From NCBI RefSeq assembly GCF_009835145.1, contig NZ_APKE01000036.1, forward strand, positions 84,320 to 148,319: a stretch of 64,000 bases of DNA, read 5' to 3'. Positions 53,142-61,845 of the stretch are shown here, one piece after another (the first letter of the stretch is position 1; every line of letters begins with the position of its first letter). Below the pieces are notes generated by a model. That model saw nothing but the letters and a program-made list of their open reading frames with translations, was not told the DNA's origin and did not search any database. Source of the DNA: Profundibacterium mesophilum KAUST100406-0324. Lineage in GTDB: Bacteria > Pseudomonadota > Alphaproteobacteria > Rhodobacterales > Rhodobacteraceae. Position numbers and translations under genes: made by a program.

Positions 53142-54944
53142 ATGAGGAAGCTTAGTGTTTTGACTTCTGTCGTAGCTCTCGCCACTGCCGGAATGGCCAG
53201 TGCGAATGAGGGACTGCAGGAAATCATCAACGACCCGGCAAACTGGGGCATCCAGACCGGCGATTACAAGAACCAGCGTTATTCCAAGCTCGACAAGATC
53301 AACAAGGACAACGTCAAGGACCTCCAGGTCGCGTGGACCTTCTCGACCGGCGTGCTGCGCGGTCACGAAGGATCGCCCCTCGTGGTCGGGGACATGATGT
53401 ATGTCCACACGCCCTTTCCCAATACCGTCTATGCGCTCGATCTGACCCAGGAGGGCAAGATCAAGTGGAAGTACGAGCCCAAGCAGAACCCGGACGTGAT
53501 CCCGGTGATGTGCTGCGACACGGTGAACCGCGGTGTCGCCTATGCCGATGGGAAGATCTTCCTGCATCAGGCCGATACGACCGTGGTCGCGCTGAACGCC
53601 GATACGGGCGCCGTCGAGTGGAGCGTCCAGAACGGTGATCCCAGCAAGGGCGAGACCAACACCGCGACTGTTCTGCCGGTGAAGGACAAGGTCATCGTCG
53701 GCATCTCAGGCGGCGAGTTCGGCGTTCGCGGTCACGTCACCGCCTATGACATCGAGAGCGGCGAGCAGGTCTGGCGCGCCTATTCCATGGGCCCTGACGA
53801 GGACATCCTCGTCGATCCCGAGAACACCACCCACCTGGGCGAGCCCGTCGGCGAGAATTCCGGCACCAATACCTGGGAAGGCGATCAGTGGATGATCGGC
53901 GGGGGCACTACCTGGGGCTGGTACAGCTACGATCCCGAGGCCGATCTTGTCTATTACGGCACCGGCAACCCCTCGACCTGGAACCCCGCGCAGCGTCCGG
54001 GTGACAACCGCTGGTCGATGACCATCATGGCGCGCGATCCCGATGACGGGATGGCCAAGTGGTTCTACCAGATGACCCCGCATGACGAGTGGGATTACGA
54101 CGGGGTCAACGAGATGATCCTGACCGAGCAGCAGATGGATGGCGAGGAGCGCCAGCTTCTGACCCATTTCGACCGGAACGGACTGGGCTATACCCTCGAC
54201 CGCATCTCCGGCGAGCTGCTGGTGGCCGAGAAGTTCGACCCGGCCGTCAACTGGACGACCGGCGTCGACATGGACGAGAACAGCGATCAGTACGGCCGCC
54301 CGCAGGTCGTCGCTGATTACTCGACCGAACAGAACGGCGAGGATGTCAACTCCACCGGCATCTGTCCCGCGGCACTCGGCTCCAAGGATCAGCAGCCGGC
54401 GGCCTATTCGCCCGACACGGAACTCTTCTACGTGCCGACGAACCACGTCTGCATGGATTACGAGCCCTTCCGCGTCTCCTACACCGCCGGTCAGCCCTAT
54501 GTCGGCGCGACGCTGGCGATGTATCCCGCCCCCGACAGCCATGGCGGCATGGGCAACTTCATCGCCTGGGACAACGTCAAGGGCGAGATCAAGTGGTCCC
54601 TGCCCGAGCAGTTCTCGGTGTGGTCGGGTGCGCTCGCGACGGCCGGCAACGTGGTCTTCTACGGCACGCTCGAAGGCTATCTCAAGGCGGTGGATGCCAC
54701 GACCGGCGACGAGCTTTACAAGTTCAAGACCCCGTCGGGCATCATCGGCAACGTCATGACCTACGAGCATGACGGCAAGCAGTATGTCGGCATCCTGTCG
54801 GGCATCGGCGGCTGGGCCGGTATCGGCCTCGCGGCCGGTCTGACCAACCCCAATGACGGTCTGGGCGCGGTGGGCGGCTATGCCGCGCTGAGCGACTATA
54901 CCGCGCTTGGCGGACAGCTGACCGTGTTCGCCCTGCCGAACTGA
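53142..54944 (+). CDS. xoxF: lanthanide-dependent methanol dehydrogenase XoxF
   Basis: This 600-residue PQQ dehydrogenase has an N-terminal signal peptide ([21 protein letters not shown]) and an eight-bladed propeller. The vicinal disulfide is C124-C125 ([10 protein letters not shown]). The catalytic Asp is in EWDYDGVNE, with a second Asp two residues on (D318 and D320). The second Asp marks XoxF, which binds a lanthanide, instead of the Ala of calcium-type MxaF. ATG 53136 abuts the GGGAG ribosome site, so ATG 53142, six bases downstream of it, is chosen. No mxaF or mxaI is present. Confidence 0.95.
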   Translation: MRKLSVLTSVVALATAGMASANEGLQEIINDPANWGIQTGDYKNQRYSKLDKINKDNVKDLQVAWTFSTGVLRGHEGSPLVVGDMMYVHTPFPNTVYALDLTQEGKIKWKYEPKQNPDVIPVMCCDTVNRGVAYADGKIFLHQADTTVVALNADTGAVEWSVQNGDPSKGETNTATVLPVKDKVIVGISGGEFGVRGHVTAYDIESGEQVWRAYSMGPDEDILVDPENTTHLGEPVGENSGTNTWEGDQWMIGGGTTWGWYSYDPEADLVYYGTGNPSTWNPAQRPGDNRWSMTIMARDPDDGMAKWFYQMTPHDEWDYDGVNEMILTEQQMDGEERQLLTHFDRNGLGYTLDRISGELLVAEKFDPAVNWTTGVDMDENSDQYGRPQVVADYSTEQNGEDVNSTGICPAALGSKDQQPAAYSPDTELFYVPTNHVCMDYEPFRVSYTAGQPYVGATLAMYPAPDSHGGMGNFIAWDNVKGEIKWSLPEQFSVWSGALATAGNVVFYGTLEGYLKAVDATTGDELYKFKTPSGIIGNVMTYEHDGKQYVGILSGIGGWAGIGLAAGLTNPNDGLGAVGGYAALSDYTALGGQLTVFALPN

Positions 54945-54966
54945 GCCGAGGCCAGTGGATGATGCG

Positions 54967-55000
54967 GGCGCCGGCGCGAGGATGATCTCGCGCCGGCGCC
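54967..55000 (+). terminator. 14-base-pair hairpin downstream of xoxF
   Basis: GGCGCCGGCGCGAG (54967-54980) pairs perfectly with 54987-55000 around GATGAT, followed by ATCCTTCCCTT. It separates xoxF from xoxG within one gene chain. It probably ends most transcripts or protects the xoxF mRNA, making XoxF more abundant than XoxG and XoxJ. Confidence 0.75.
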
Positions 55001-55034
55001 ATCCTTCCCTTGCAGCCGAAAGGTCTTGATCCCC

Positions 55035-55574
55035 ATGATGCGGACTGTATCCGTGAAGATCGCGCTCGCCGCGGCCCTGGCCCTCGCGCCCGCCGCCCTC
55101 AGCGCGCAGAGCTGGAGCGACCAACCCGTCGATCCGGAGAAGTCGCAGGACGCCGCGGCCATCGCCTATGACGAAGGCGGGCGTTACTATACCGAGGACG
55201 ACGTTCCCACATATAACCTGGCCGAGGATGGCACCGTCGACTGGATGACCTTCTCGGGCTTCCGCCGCTACCATTCCGAATGCCATGTCTGCCACGGTCC
55301 CGACGGCGAAGGCTCGACCTACGCGCCGAAGATCAAGAACTCGGCCGTGAACATGGATTACTACGATTTCTACGACGTCGTCGTGAATGGCCGCCAGAAC
55401 GGCAATTCCGTCATGCCTCACTTCGGAGACAACCCGAATGTCATGTGCTACCTCGACGACATATACGTCTATCTCAAGGCACGCGGCATGGACGCGGTCC
55501 CGCGCGGGCGGCCCGGCAAGAAGGAAGCCAAGTCCGATGAGATCAGGGAAATGGAAGATGCCTGCATGGGCTGA
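55035..55574 (+). CDS. xoxG: methanol-metabolism c-type cytochrome (XoxG/cL-like)
   Basis: This 179-residue protein has signal peptide MMRTVSVKIALAAALALAPAALSAQ. One heme site is C83-H-V-C86-H87 (SECHVCHGPDGEGSTYAP), and a likely Met ligand is in NSVMPHFG. It is the expected direct electron acceptor of XoxF. A TTG at 55026 in frame lies too close to the AAAGG site, so ATG 55035 is chosen. The 3' end overlaps xoxJ. Confidence 0.9.
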   Translation: MMRTVSVKIALAAALALAPAALSAQSWSDQPVDPEKSQDAAAIAYDEGGRYYTEDDVPTYNLAEDGTVDWMTFSGFRRYHSECHVCHGPDGEGSTYAPKIKNSAVNMDYYDFYDVVVNGRQNGNSVMPHFGDNPNVMCYLDDIYVYLKARGMDAVPRGRPGKKEAKSDEIREMEDACMG

Positions 55575-56406
55575 TGCCATGCGGGGCCTTGCCGCGGCCG
55601 TGCTCGCCACGGTCGTATCGGCGGCTCCGGGCATGGCGCAGACTTCCGACCTCGTCTCGAAGACGGCGTTCCGGGTCTGCGCCGATCCGGCGAACTACCC
55701 GATGTCCGACCGAGAAGAGCGCGGCTACGAGAACCGGCTCGCGGAGCTGTTCGCCCGCGAGCTGGATCTGCCGGTGGACTACACGTGGTATCCGATGGCG
55801 ACGGGCTTCATCCGCAACACGCTGCGCGGCAATCGCTGCGATGTCGTGATGGGTTATGCGCAAGGCCACGAGCTGGTGCTCAACACCAACCACTACCTCG
55901 TCTCCGCCTATACGCTCGTCGTGCCGAAATCGGGACCGCTCGCGGATGTGGACCATCTGGCGGACCCGGCATTGAAGGATCGCAGGATCGGTGTCGTGGC
56001 CGGAAGTCCCCCGGCCGATCACATGGCGCGCAACGGCCTCATCGCGAAGGCGCGGCCCTACAGTCTCATGGTCGACCGGCGCTATGAATCGCCCGTCAGC
56101 GACATGCTTGCCGATCTCGATGCCGGTGAAATCGATGCCGCCGTGATCTGGGGGCCGCTTGCCGGTCCGCTGGTCAAGGAAACCTACGCCGACCGGCTCG
56201 TCGTCATCCCGCTGATCAAGGAGGAGCTTCCGCCGCGCCTGTTTTTCCGCATCACCATGGGCGTGCGCCAGGGCGAGAAGGTCTGGGAGCGCAAGCTCAA
56301 TTCCCTGATCCGGCGCAATCAGGCGGAAATCGACACGATCCTCCGGGAGGCCGGCGTCCCGCTCATCACCGACATGGGTGATGCGGTTCGGGAGGCCGCC
56401 CGGTGA
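55558..56406 (+). CDS. xoxJ: XoxJ periplasmic binding-protein-like partner of XoxF
   Basis: This 282-residue exported protein has a type II periplasmic binding fold: FRVCADPANYPMSDREERGYENRLAELFARELDLPVDYTWYP, CDVVMGYAQGHE and DMLADLDAGEIDAAVIWGPLAG. XoxJ/MxaJ proteins are thought to activate or load the methanol dehydrogenase. The ATG at 55558 lies inside xoxG; ATG 55579 would give a shorter signal peptide and is an alternative. The stop overlaps the next GTG start. Confidence 0.9.
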   Translation: MPAWADAMRGLAAAVLATVVSAAPGMAQTSDLVSKTAFRVCADPANYPMSDREERGYENRLAELFARELDLPVDYTWYPMATGFIRNTLRGNRCDVVMGYAQGHELVLNTNHYLVSAYTLVVPKSGPLADVDHLADPALKDRRIGVVAGSPPADHMARNGLIAKARPYSLMVDRRYESPVSDMLADLDAGEIDAAVIWGPLAGPLVKETYADRLVVIPLIKEELPPRLFFRITMGVRQGEKVWERKLNSLIRRNQAEIDTILREAGVPLITDMGDAVREAAR

Positions 56407-56957
56407 GACACGCGGTCCGGGGTGCCTTCCTGTTCGCCCTGGCCTGCGCGTTTTCACCCCCCGCGAACGCGCAGCCGGCCGAGCCGGACGGCTACAGGAT
56501 GGAGGCCTATCGCGGACCCGTTCCCGCGACGCTGGAGGGGGCCGACGTCCTCGACACCGCGATGGCCCGCGACGCCTGGTCCGGGGGCGAGGCCGTGTTC
56601 ATCGACGTGCTCCCGCATGCGCCCAGGCCGCCCAACCTTCCGGAGGGGACGATCTGGCGCGAGCGTCCGCGACAGTCGATCCCCGGGGCGATCTGGCTTC
56701 CGAATGTCGGCTACGGTGCGATCGCGCCCCAGACGGAGGCTTATTTCCGAAACGGGATCGAAGCCGTCCTTGCGGGGGATGGCAACCGGATGCTGGTCTT
56801 CTTCTGCCTCGCGGAATGCTGGATGTCGTGGAACGCGGCCCGGCGGGCGGTCCGATGGGGTTATCCGCATGTCGCATGGTATCCGGGGGGTACCGATGGC
56901 TGGGCCGCCGAGGGACTGCCGCTCGAGCCGGTCACGCCCATGCCCGGAATGCCCTGA
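56403..56957 (+). CDS. PQQ-associated rhodanese-like protein with CxxxCW motif
   Basis: This 184-residue exported protein (signal MRHAVRGAFLFALACAFSPPANA) has a rhodanese-like fold: AVFIDVLPHAPRP, IPGAIWLPNVGYG, and C135-x3-C139-W140 in LVFFCLAECWMSW, then GYPHVAWYPGGTDGW. Families with this motif are confined to PQQ-dependent catabolic clusters. It may handle sulfur or disulfides in maturation. The start is GTG in a GTGA overlap with xoxJ. Confidence 0.85.
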   Translation: MRHAVRGAFLFALACAFSPPANAQPAEPDGYRMEAYRGPVPATLEGADVLDTAMARDAWSGGEAVFIDVLPHAPRPPNLPEGTIWRERPRQSIPGAIWLPNVGYGAIAPQTEAYFRNGIEAVLAGDGNRMLVFFCLAECWMSWNAARRAVRWGYPHVAWYPGGTDGWAAEGLPLEPVTPMPGMP

Positions 56958-56974
56958 AACGGGCGCGGGTGCGG

Positions 56975-57937
56975 TCAGGGCGCGATGATGAACCGTCCGA
57001 ATGCGCGCGGGCCATCGCCGGTCTCCACCTCGCCCAGCGTTTCGAGCGTGCGCGGATCGATCAGCGTGACGGTGTTGGAAAACCAGTTGGCCACGACCAG
57101 CGGTCCATCGCTTCCGGCCACCGCGACACCTTCGGGATATTCGCCGACCTCGAGCGTATGGCTCACCTCCAGCGTCTCGAGATCGATCACGCTGAGCGTG
57201 CCGGCATATTGGTTCGTCACGAAGGCCCGCCCCTGCGCGAAGGCGATGCCGTAGGGGCGCGCGCCTACCGGAACAAGGGCCAGCTGCGTGCCGTCGCGGG
57301 GGTCGATGACACTGACATCATCGCTGCCGACATTCGCGACGAAAAGCCGGTCGCGGGGATCGAAGGCAAGGCCGAAAGGCCGGCTGCCCACCGGGATACT
57401 GCGCCGGGGCGCGCTGCCCCCGATATCGAAGAGGCTGACGGCATTGGAGTCGCGATCGGCCGAGGCAAGCCAGCGCCCGCTATGCGATATGTCGAGCCCC
57501 GCCGGGGCGCTGCCGCTTTCCAGCGTTCCGGTCAGGCGCATCCGGCGCGCGTCGATCTCCCAGATCCGCGCGTTATACCAGTCGGATACGTAAAGACGCC
57601 CGCGCGCCGGATCATGCACGATGCCGATCGGGCCGCCATCGAGACGGATCGCGCCCAGCTGCGCGCCGTCCGGGCCGAAGCGGCGCACGGTCTTGTCCTC
57701 CGGCGACACGGTAAAGATCCCATCAAGGCTTGCCGCCACGCCCGCGGGTTTCCCCGGCACCGGAATGCGCGCCGTCTCCTTCCGGGCATCCAGGTCGATG
57801 ATGCTCAGATCCTCGCTGCCCTGGTTGGTGACATAGGCAAAATCGCCCGCGACCCCTTGCGAAGCCGCGAGCGTCAGTGCCAGCCAAAGGAAGGCCGGGA
57901 GATTACTCGGCCGCGCCAAAGCGCTCCACCAGGGCAT
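56975..57937 (-). CDS. secreted YVTN beta-propeller protein
   Basis: This 320-residue protein has a signal segment (LPAFLWLALTLAASQGVAG) and then about seven blades with the repeat YVTNQGSEDLSIIDL / VANVGSDDVSVIDPRDG / VTNQYAGTLSVIDLETLEV. It resembles propellers found with PQQ alcohol dehydrogenase systems, and a second one is encoded at 60286. ATG 57937 overlaps the MxaD-like gene by 35 bases; a TTG at 57919 preceded by GGTGGAG is a credible alternative. Confidence 0.82.
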   Translation of the reverse strand: MPWWSALARPSNLPAFLWLALTLAASQGVAGDFAYVTNQGSEDLSIIDLDARKETARIPVPGKPAGVAASLDGIFTVSPEDKTVRRFGPDGAQLGAIRLDGGPIGIVHDPARGRLYVSDWYNARIWEIDARRMRLTGTLESGSAPAGLDISHSGRWLASADRDSNAVSLFDIGGSAPRRSIPVGSRPFGLAFDPRDRLFVANVGSDDVSVIDPRDGTQLALVPVGARPYGIAFAQGRAFVTNQYAGTLSVIDLETLEVSHTLEVGEYPEGVAVAGSDGPLVVANWFSNTVTLIDPRTLETLGEVETGDGPRAFGRFIIAP

Positions 57938-58445
57938 CCAGCCCGGCTTGATAGACGCCGGTGACAGCGGCGATCGCGGCCGCATCGTCGAGCTCGGCGG
58001 GCGGATCGTTGTTGGGATAGCCGCGATAGAAGGCGCCGCGCCATTCCACCTCGGAGCCGCCATCCTCGCGCGGCTTGACCGTCAGATGCGAGGAGTAGTT
58101 CGTGACCGGCAGAACCTCGACCGCGACATCCTCGATCCGGTAGGAATAGCTCATCTTCTCGTCGCTGTGCTTGTAGAGCAGTTCGGAGATGGTCGGGCCG
58201 CCCTGCTCGCCCAGCGTCAGGACGCGCGTCGCGTCGATCTCGTTCCCGTTCTTGCCGATCTGCGAGTGGACCGCCGGATGCCAGCTCATGTCCTGGAAAT
58301 TGCCGATCGCCTGCCAGACCTCTTCGGGAGATGCGGCAACGTCCACGCTCAAGGTGACTTTCTGCCGGGTCGGGCCATGGGCGAGTGCCAGTCCCGGCAA
58401 TGCGAGCGCCAGGAGCAGGACCGCCAGGCGAGTGATGTGGATCAT
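57903..58445 (-). CDS. mxaD: SRPBCC-family protein (MxaD-like)
   Basis: This 180-residue exported protein (signal MIHITRLAVLLLALALPGLALA) has the SRPBCC fold: KVTLSVDVAASPEEVWQAIGNFQDMSWHPAVHS and FYRGYPNNDPPAELDDAAAIAAVTGVYQAGLDAL. MxaD stimulates electron transfer between methanol dehydrogenase and its cytochrome. It overlaps the upstream DUF3280-like gene by ATGA. Confidence 0.83.
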   Translation of the reverse strand: MIHITRLAVLLLALALPGLALAHGPTRQKVTLSVDVAASPEEVWQAIGNFQDMSWHPAVHSQIGKNGNEIDATRVLTLGEQGGPTISELLYKHSDEKMSYSYRIEDVAVEVLPVTNYSSHLTVKPREDGGSEVEWRGAFYRGYPNNDPPAELDDAAAIAAVTGVYQAGLDALVERFGAAE

Positions 58446-58972
58446 TGAACGTCTCCGGTTTCAAAGAAGTGGTTCTTGAGGATGTAGCGCACACCGCGCA
58501 GCCACGATTCGTCCGTGTTGGAGCGGATGTCGACCGAGCGTCCCCGCACCATGTCCCCCGTCCGCGTCTCGCGTAGAACGAGGTTCATCGACAGGATCAG
58601 GTTCGAGACCTTCTGCACCTCTCCCACGAGCACGTAATCGGCGCCGAGCGTCTGGCCCATGCGAAGCTCACACCCGTAGCAATTCGCCGGATTGACGGTC
58701 GCCTCGAGGGTCTGGGCGACGGGGGCCGTGTCGAGAAGGGTGAAGCCCTCCTTCTCGAAGCGCGCGCGCGCGGTTTCCTCAAGCAGCATGACCCGCTCAG
58801 CCTCATCGGCGCGCGCACCGAAATAGGCACCCTCGGTCGAGGTGTCGAGAAAGGTGATGCCGAGGAAGGCGACGCTGCCGCGCGGCAGCGGATCCGCTGG
58901 GGCGGGCTGCGCGTCGGCGACCGAGGACAGACCCAGGAAAAGCATGCAGACAAGGGCGTCAAACGGTTTCAT
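58442..58972 (-). CDS. DUF3280-like exported protein
   Basis: This 176-residue protein has a signal peptide (MKPFDALVCMLFLGLSSVADA). Its domain contains VAFLGITFLDTSTEGAYFGARADEAERV, LEATVNPANCYGCELRMGQTLGADYVLVGEVQKVSNLIL and SWLRGVRYILKNHF, resembling DUF3280. The CYGC pair could be redox-active. It heads the minus-strand operon with the MxaD-like and propeller genes, divergent from the ABC system. Confidence 0.8.
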   Translation of the reverse strand: MKPFDALVCMLFLGLSSVADAQPAPADPLPRGSVAFLGITFLDTSTEGAYFGARADEAERVMLLEETARARFEKEGFTLLDTAPVAQTLEATVNPANCYGCELRMGQTLGADYVLVGEVQKVSNLILSMNLVLRETRTGDMVRGRSVDIRSNTDESWLRGVRYILKNHFFETGDVQ

Positions 58973-59026
58973 GGGACTCAAGTTAACGGCGCAGGGGGAA
59001 CCCGCAATACGCCAAAAGTATCGGTT

Positions 59027-59054
59027 TTGACTTCTCGAATCCTTCTGCCATAGT
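59027..59054 (+). promoter_or_regulatory. predicted promoter of the PQQ-associated ABC operon
   Basis: TTGACT (59027-59032) and CATAGT (59049-59054) are 16 bases apart in the 108-base divergent region, ending about 26 bases before the first gene. Confidence 0.45.
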
Positions 59055-59080
59055 TCGAGCAACAGCTTTGGGAGGAGCGA

Positions 59081-60289
59081 TTGTTTTCACTAGGACCGCA
59101 GGCTGCGCGGTACGGCGCCGCCATGCTCAGCGCCATGTTGCTCACCGCTCTGCCGGCCGGCGCGATGGAGGTCGGCGCGGCCGTGTTGCGCATCGACTAC
59201 CCGAGCCTTGCGCCGATCTCGCGCTACGAGCTGGTGCCCGATGATCTTGGATTTGCGGGCGCGACGCTGGCGAACGAGGACAACCAGACGACCGGTGCCT
59301 TCCTCGGAATCGATTTCACCGCGGAGTATGCTGCGGTGCCGCCCGAAGAGGCATCGGACGCACTGGCCCGCCTCATGGAGGCGGGGCATGACAAGATCGC
59401 GGTGCTGGCACGCGCGCCCGAATTGCTGGCCTTGTCCGAGCAGGCGGGGGAGGGCGCGCTCCTGCTGAACGTGTCGGCGGCGGAAGACGCGCTGCGCTCC
59501 GAGCAGTGCCGGGCCAATGTCGTTCACGTCGCGCCGAGCCGGGCGATGCGCGCAGATGCGGTGGCGCAATTCGCCATCTGGAAGAAATGGCCCCGGTGGT
59601 TCCTGATCCACGGATCCAATCCCGAGGACCGAGCGCTTGCGGCGGCCTTCGAGGCGGCGGCGGCCAAGTTCGGCGGCAAGATCGTCGAGACGCGCGAGTT
59701 CGAGGATACGGGCGGATCGCGCCGCACCGATACCGGCCACGTGCTGGTTCAACGTCAGATTCCCGTTTTCACGCAAGGCGCCGAAGAGCATGACGTGGTG
59801 ATCGCCGCCGACGCCTCGGATGTCTTCGCGCCTTACCTGCCGTTCCACCTGTGGACGCCGCGCCCGGTGCTCGGCGCGGCCGGATTGCGTCCCGTCACGT
59901 TCCACGGCGCCCATGAGGCCTGGGGCGCGACGCAGTTCCAGCGCCGTTTCGAGGCGCTTTCCGGGCGTTATGTCCGCGAGGAGGATTACCAGACCTGGCT
60001 GGCCCTGCGCATCATCGGGGAGGCCGCGATCCGCACCAACGAAGCGGGCGCGGCGGCCTTGCGTGACTACATGCTCGGCAGCGCGTTCGAGCTCGCGGCT
60101 TTCAAGGGACAGAAGGTGACCTTCCGGTCGTGGAATGGCCAGTTGCGCCAGCCGATCCTGCTTTACGACGGGCGGATCACCGCCAGCGTCTCGCCCCAGG
60201 ACGGCTTCCTGCACCAGCGCAGCACCCTCGACACGCTCGGCCTCGATGCCGGCGAATCCAAATGCACGGCTTTCGGGCCACCAAAATGA
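59081..60289 (+). CDS. lutA: PQQ-associated ABC transporter substrate-binding protein (LutA-like)
   Basis: This 402-residue exported protein (signal AARYGAAMLSAMLLTALPAGAM) has a type I periplasmic binding fold related to branched-chain amino acid receptors but degenerate: VVHVAPSRAMRADAVAQFAIWKKWPRWFLIHGSNPEDRALAAAFEAAAAKFGGKIVE. It matches the family restricted to PQQ alcohol dehydrogenase clusters. Its operon resembles the lut lanthanide-uptake genes of Methylorubrum. The start is TTG, set by the strong site GGGAGGAGCGA immediately upstream. Confidence 0.83.
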   Translation: MFSLGPQAARYGAAMLSAMLLTALPAGAMEVGAAVLRIDYPSLAPISRYELVPDDLGFAGATLANEDNQTTGAFLGIDFTAEYAAVPPEEASDALARLMEAGHDKIAVLARAPELLALSEQAGEGALLLNVSAAEDALRSEQCRANVVHVAPSRAMRADAVAQFAIWKKWPRWFLIHGSNPEDRALAAAFEAAAAKFGGKIVETREFEDTGGSRRTDTGHVLVQRQIPVFTQGAEEHDVVIAADASDVFAPYLPFHLWTPRPVLGAAGLRPVTFHGAHEAWGATQFQRRFEALSGRYVREEDYQTWLALRIIGEAAIRTNEAGAAALRDYMLGSAFELAAFKGQKVTFRSWNGQLRQPILLYDGRITASVSPQDGFLHQRSTLDTLGLDAGESKCTAFGPPK

Positions 60290-61284
60290 GCGGAGCGACG
60301 ATGATCCTCAAAGCCAGCCTGCCCGCCCTTTTATTCGCCCTGGGCACCGGCGCCGCCCAAGCGAACAAGGTCTTCGTGACCAACGAGAAGGGCAACACGG
60401 TCACGGTTCTCGACAGCGAAAGCTGGGAGGTGACGGCGGAGTTCGAGGCGGGAAACCGTCCGCGCGGCATCACCATCAGCCCCGATGGCAAGCTGCTTTA
60501 CGTCGCGGCCTCCGATGACGACACGGTGCGGGTCTTCGATACCGAGAGCTACGAGGAACTCTACACGCTTCCCTCTGGCCCCGACCCCGAGCAGTTCGCG
60601 CTGCATCCTACGGGCAATCCGCTCTACATCGCGAACGAGGACGACAATCTCGTCACCGTGACGGATACCGAAAGCCGCACCATCAAGGCCGAGATCCCGG
60701 TGGGCGTCGAGCCGGAGGGAATGGGCATCAATCCGGAGGCGACCTTCATGGTCAACACCTCCGAAACCACCAACATGGCGCATTTCATCGACACGTCGGA
60801 CTACAAGATCAAGCACAACATCCTCGTCGATCAGCGTCCGCGCTACGCGCAGTTCACCGCCGACGGCAAGACCCTCTATGTCAGCTCCGAGATCGGCGGC
60901 ACGGTGAGTGTCATCGACATGACCGGTCCCGAGCCCGTCACCCGCACCAAGATCGGCTTCGAGGTATCGGGCGTGCTTCCCGAATGGCTCCAGCCCGTCG
61001 GTGTGAAGGTCACGTCGGACGGCAAATGGGTCTTCGTCGCCCTCGGCCCGGCCAACCGCGTAGCGGTGATCGACGCGCAGAGCGACGAGGTCGTGGACTA
61101 TATCCTCGTCGGACAGAGGGTGTGGCAGATGGCGTTCACCCCGGACGAGAAATACCTGGTCACGACAAACGGAAACTCGAACGACGTGACAGTGATCGAC
61201 GTGCATAAGCAGAAGGCGATCCGCTCCGTCCAGGTCGGCCAGCAGCCCTGGGGCGTGGTCGTGCAGCCCGACATGGCACAGTGA
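60286..61284 (+). CDS. PQQ-associated YVTN beta-propeller protein
   Basis: This 332-residue exported propeller has a signal segment (MILKASLPALLFALGTGAAQA) and repeats such as KVFVTNEKGNTVTVLDSESWEV, LLYVAASDDDTVRVFDTESYEEL and LVTTNGNSNDVTVIDVHKQKAI. It belongs to the propellers tied to PQQ-dependent catabolism. ATG 60286 overlaps the previous stop (ATGA); ATG 60301 with GGAG five bases upstream is an alternative. Confidence 0.85.
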   Translation: MSGATMILKASLPALLFALGTGAAQANKVFVTNEKGNTVTVLDSESWEVTAEFEAGNRPRGITISPDGKLLYVAASDDDTVRVFDTESYEELYTLPSGPDPEQFALHPTGNPLYIANEDDNLVTVTDTESRTIKAEIPVGVEPEGMGINPEATFMVNTSETTNMAHFIDTSDYKIKHNILVDQRPRYAQFTADGKTLYVSSEIGGTVSVIDMTGPEPVTRTKIGFEVSGVLPEWLQPVGVKVTSDGKWVFVALGPANRVAVIDAQSDEVVDYILVGQRVWQMAFTPDEKYLVTTNGNSNDVTVIDVHKQKAIRSVQVGQQPWGVVVQPDMAQ

Positions 61285-61310
61285 TGCCGCATCAAGAAAG
61301 GATCCCTAGA

Positions 61311-61763
61311 ATGATCAGAACAGCCCTCGCCATCTGCGCCGCCGCCGCCGCCGCGCTTTCCGCCATCCCGGCGGCTGCCGCACCGCTCTGTGACGATCTG
61401 CAATTTTCAGGTCTTCTCGCCGCGTGCAATCGCGGTGAGCCGATCGCGGTGACGCTCGCATCGGGAAAGCCGCTGGCGGAAAGCGGTGTCACCCTTGAAT
61501 CGGGCGCCTATTACGAGCTTGAGATCACCGCGGATGGCTCCGCCGAACTGGCGCTTTCGGGCGCCGAGTTCTTTCATGCGATCTGGATCAACGAGGTCGT
61601 CATCAACGATATCGAGATCCGTCCGCTCGGCCTTTCGAGCTTCGAGTTCGACGATGCAGGCACGGCCTCCTTGTCATTTATCGCCATCAAACCCGGCAGT
61701 TATGCCCTGTCGATCCCCGGAACCACGGGAGCGAGCCAAAGACTGGAGATCACCATCCGTTGA
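61311..61763 (+). CDS. small exported protein of the PQQ-ABC operon
   Basis: This 150-residue protein has a signal peptide (MIRTALAICAAAAAALSAIPAAAA). A cupredoxin-like beta domain follows (SGVTLESGAYYELEITADGSAELALSGAEFFHAIWINEVVINDIEIRPLG; PGSYALSIPG). An early CDDLQFSGLLAAC holds two cysteines. The Phe/His-rich strand EFFHAIW recalls copper-site strands, but metal ligands are not complete by eye. AAGAAAGGA eight bases before ATG 61311 decides the start. Confidence 0.75.
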   Translation: MIRTALAICAAAAAALSAIPAAAAPLCDDLQFSGLLAACNRGEPIAVTLASGKPLAESGVTLESGAYYELEITADGSAELALSGAEFFHAIWINEVVINDIEIRPLGLSSFEFDDAGTASLSFIAIKPGSYALSIPGTTGASQRLEITIR

Positions 61764-61845
61764 GCCCGGCATCGCGGGATATGCCGAGCCCGGCCCTGCA
61801 CGGCTCCGGGCGGCGGCCGCCGTCACCGCGGTCGGTGCGAAAGGG

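Noticed and set aside
53093..53155. 20-codon acidic reading frame overlapping the xoxF start ([20 protein letters not shown])
   Set aside because: It has no ribosome site at a sensible distance, and its first codons lie in the hairpin loop and stem. The GGAGGGAGGAG upstream is about 35 bases away. Its acidity is probably a by-product of the frame.
53142..54944. Calcium-dependent MxaF
   Set aside because: The residue two positions after the catalytic Asp is Asp rather than Ala, and no small subunit gene (mxaI) is nearby.
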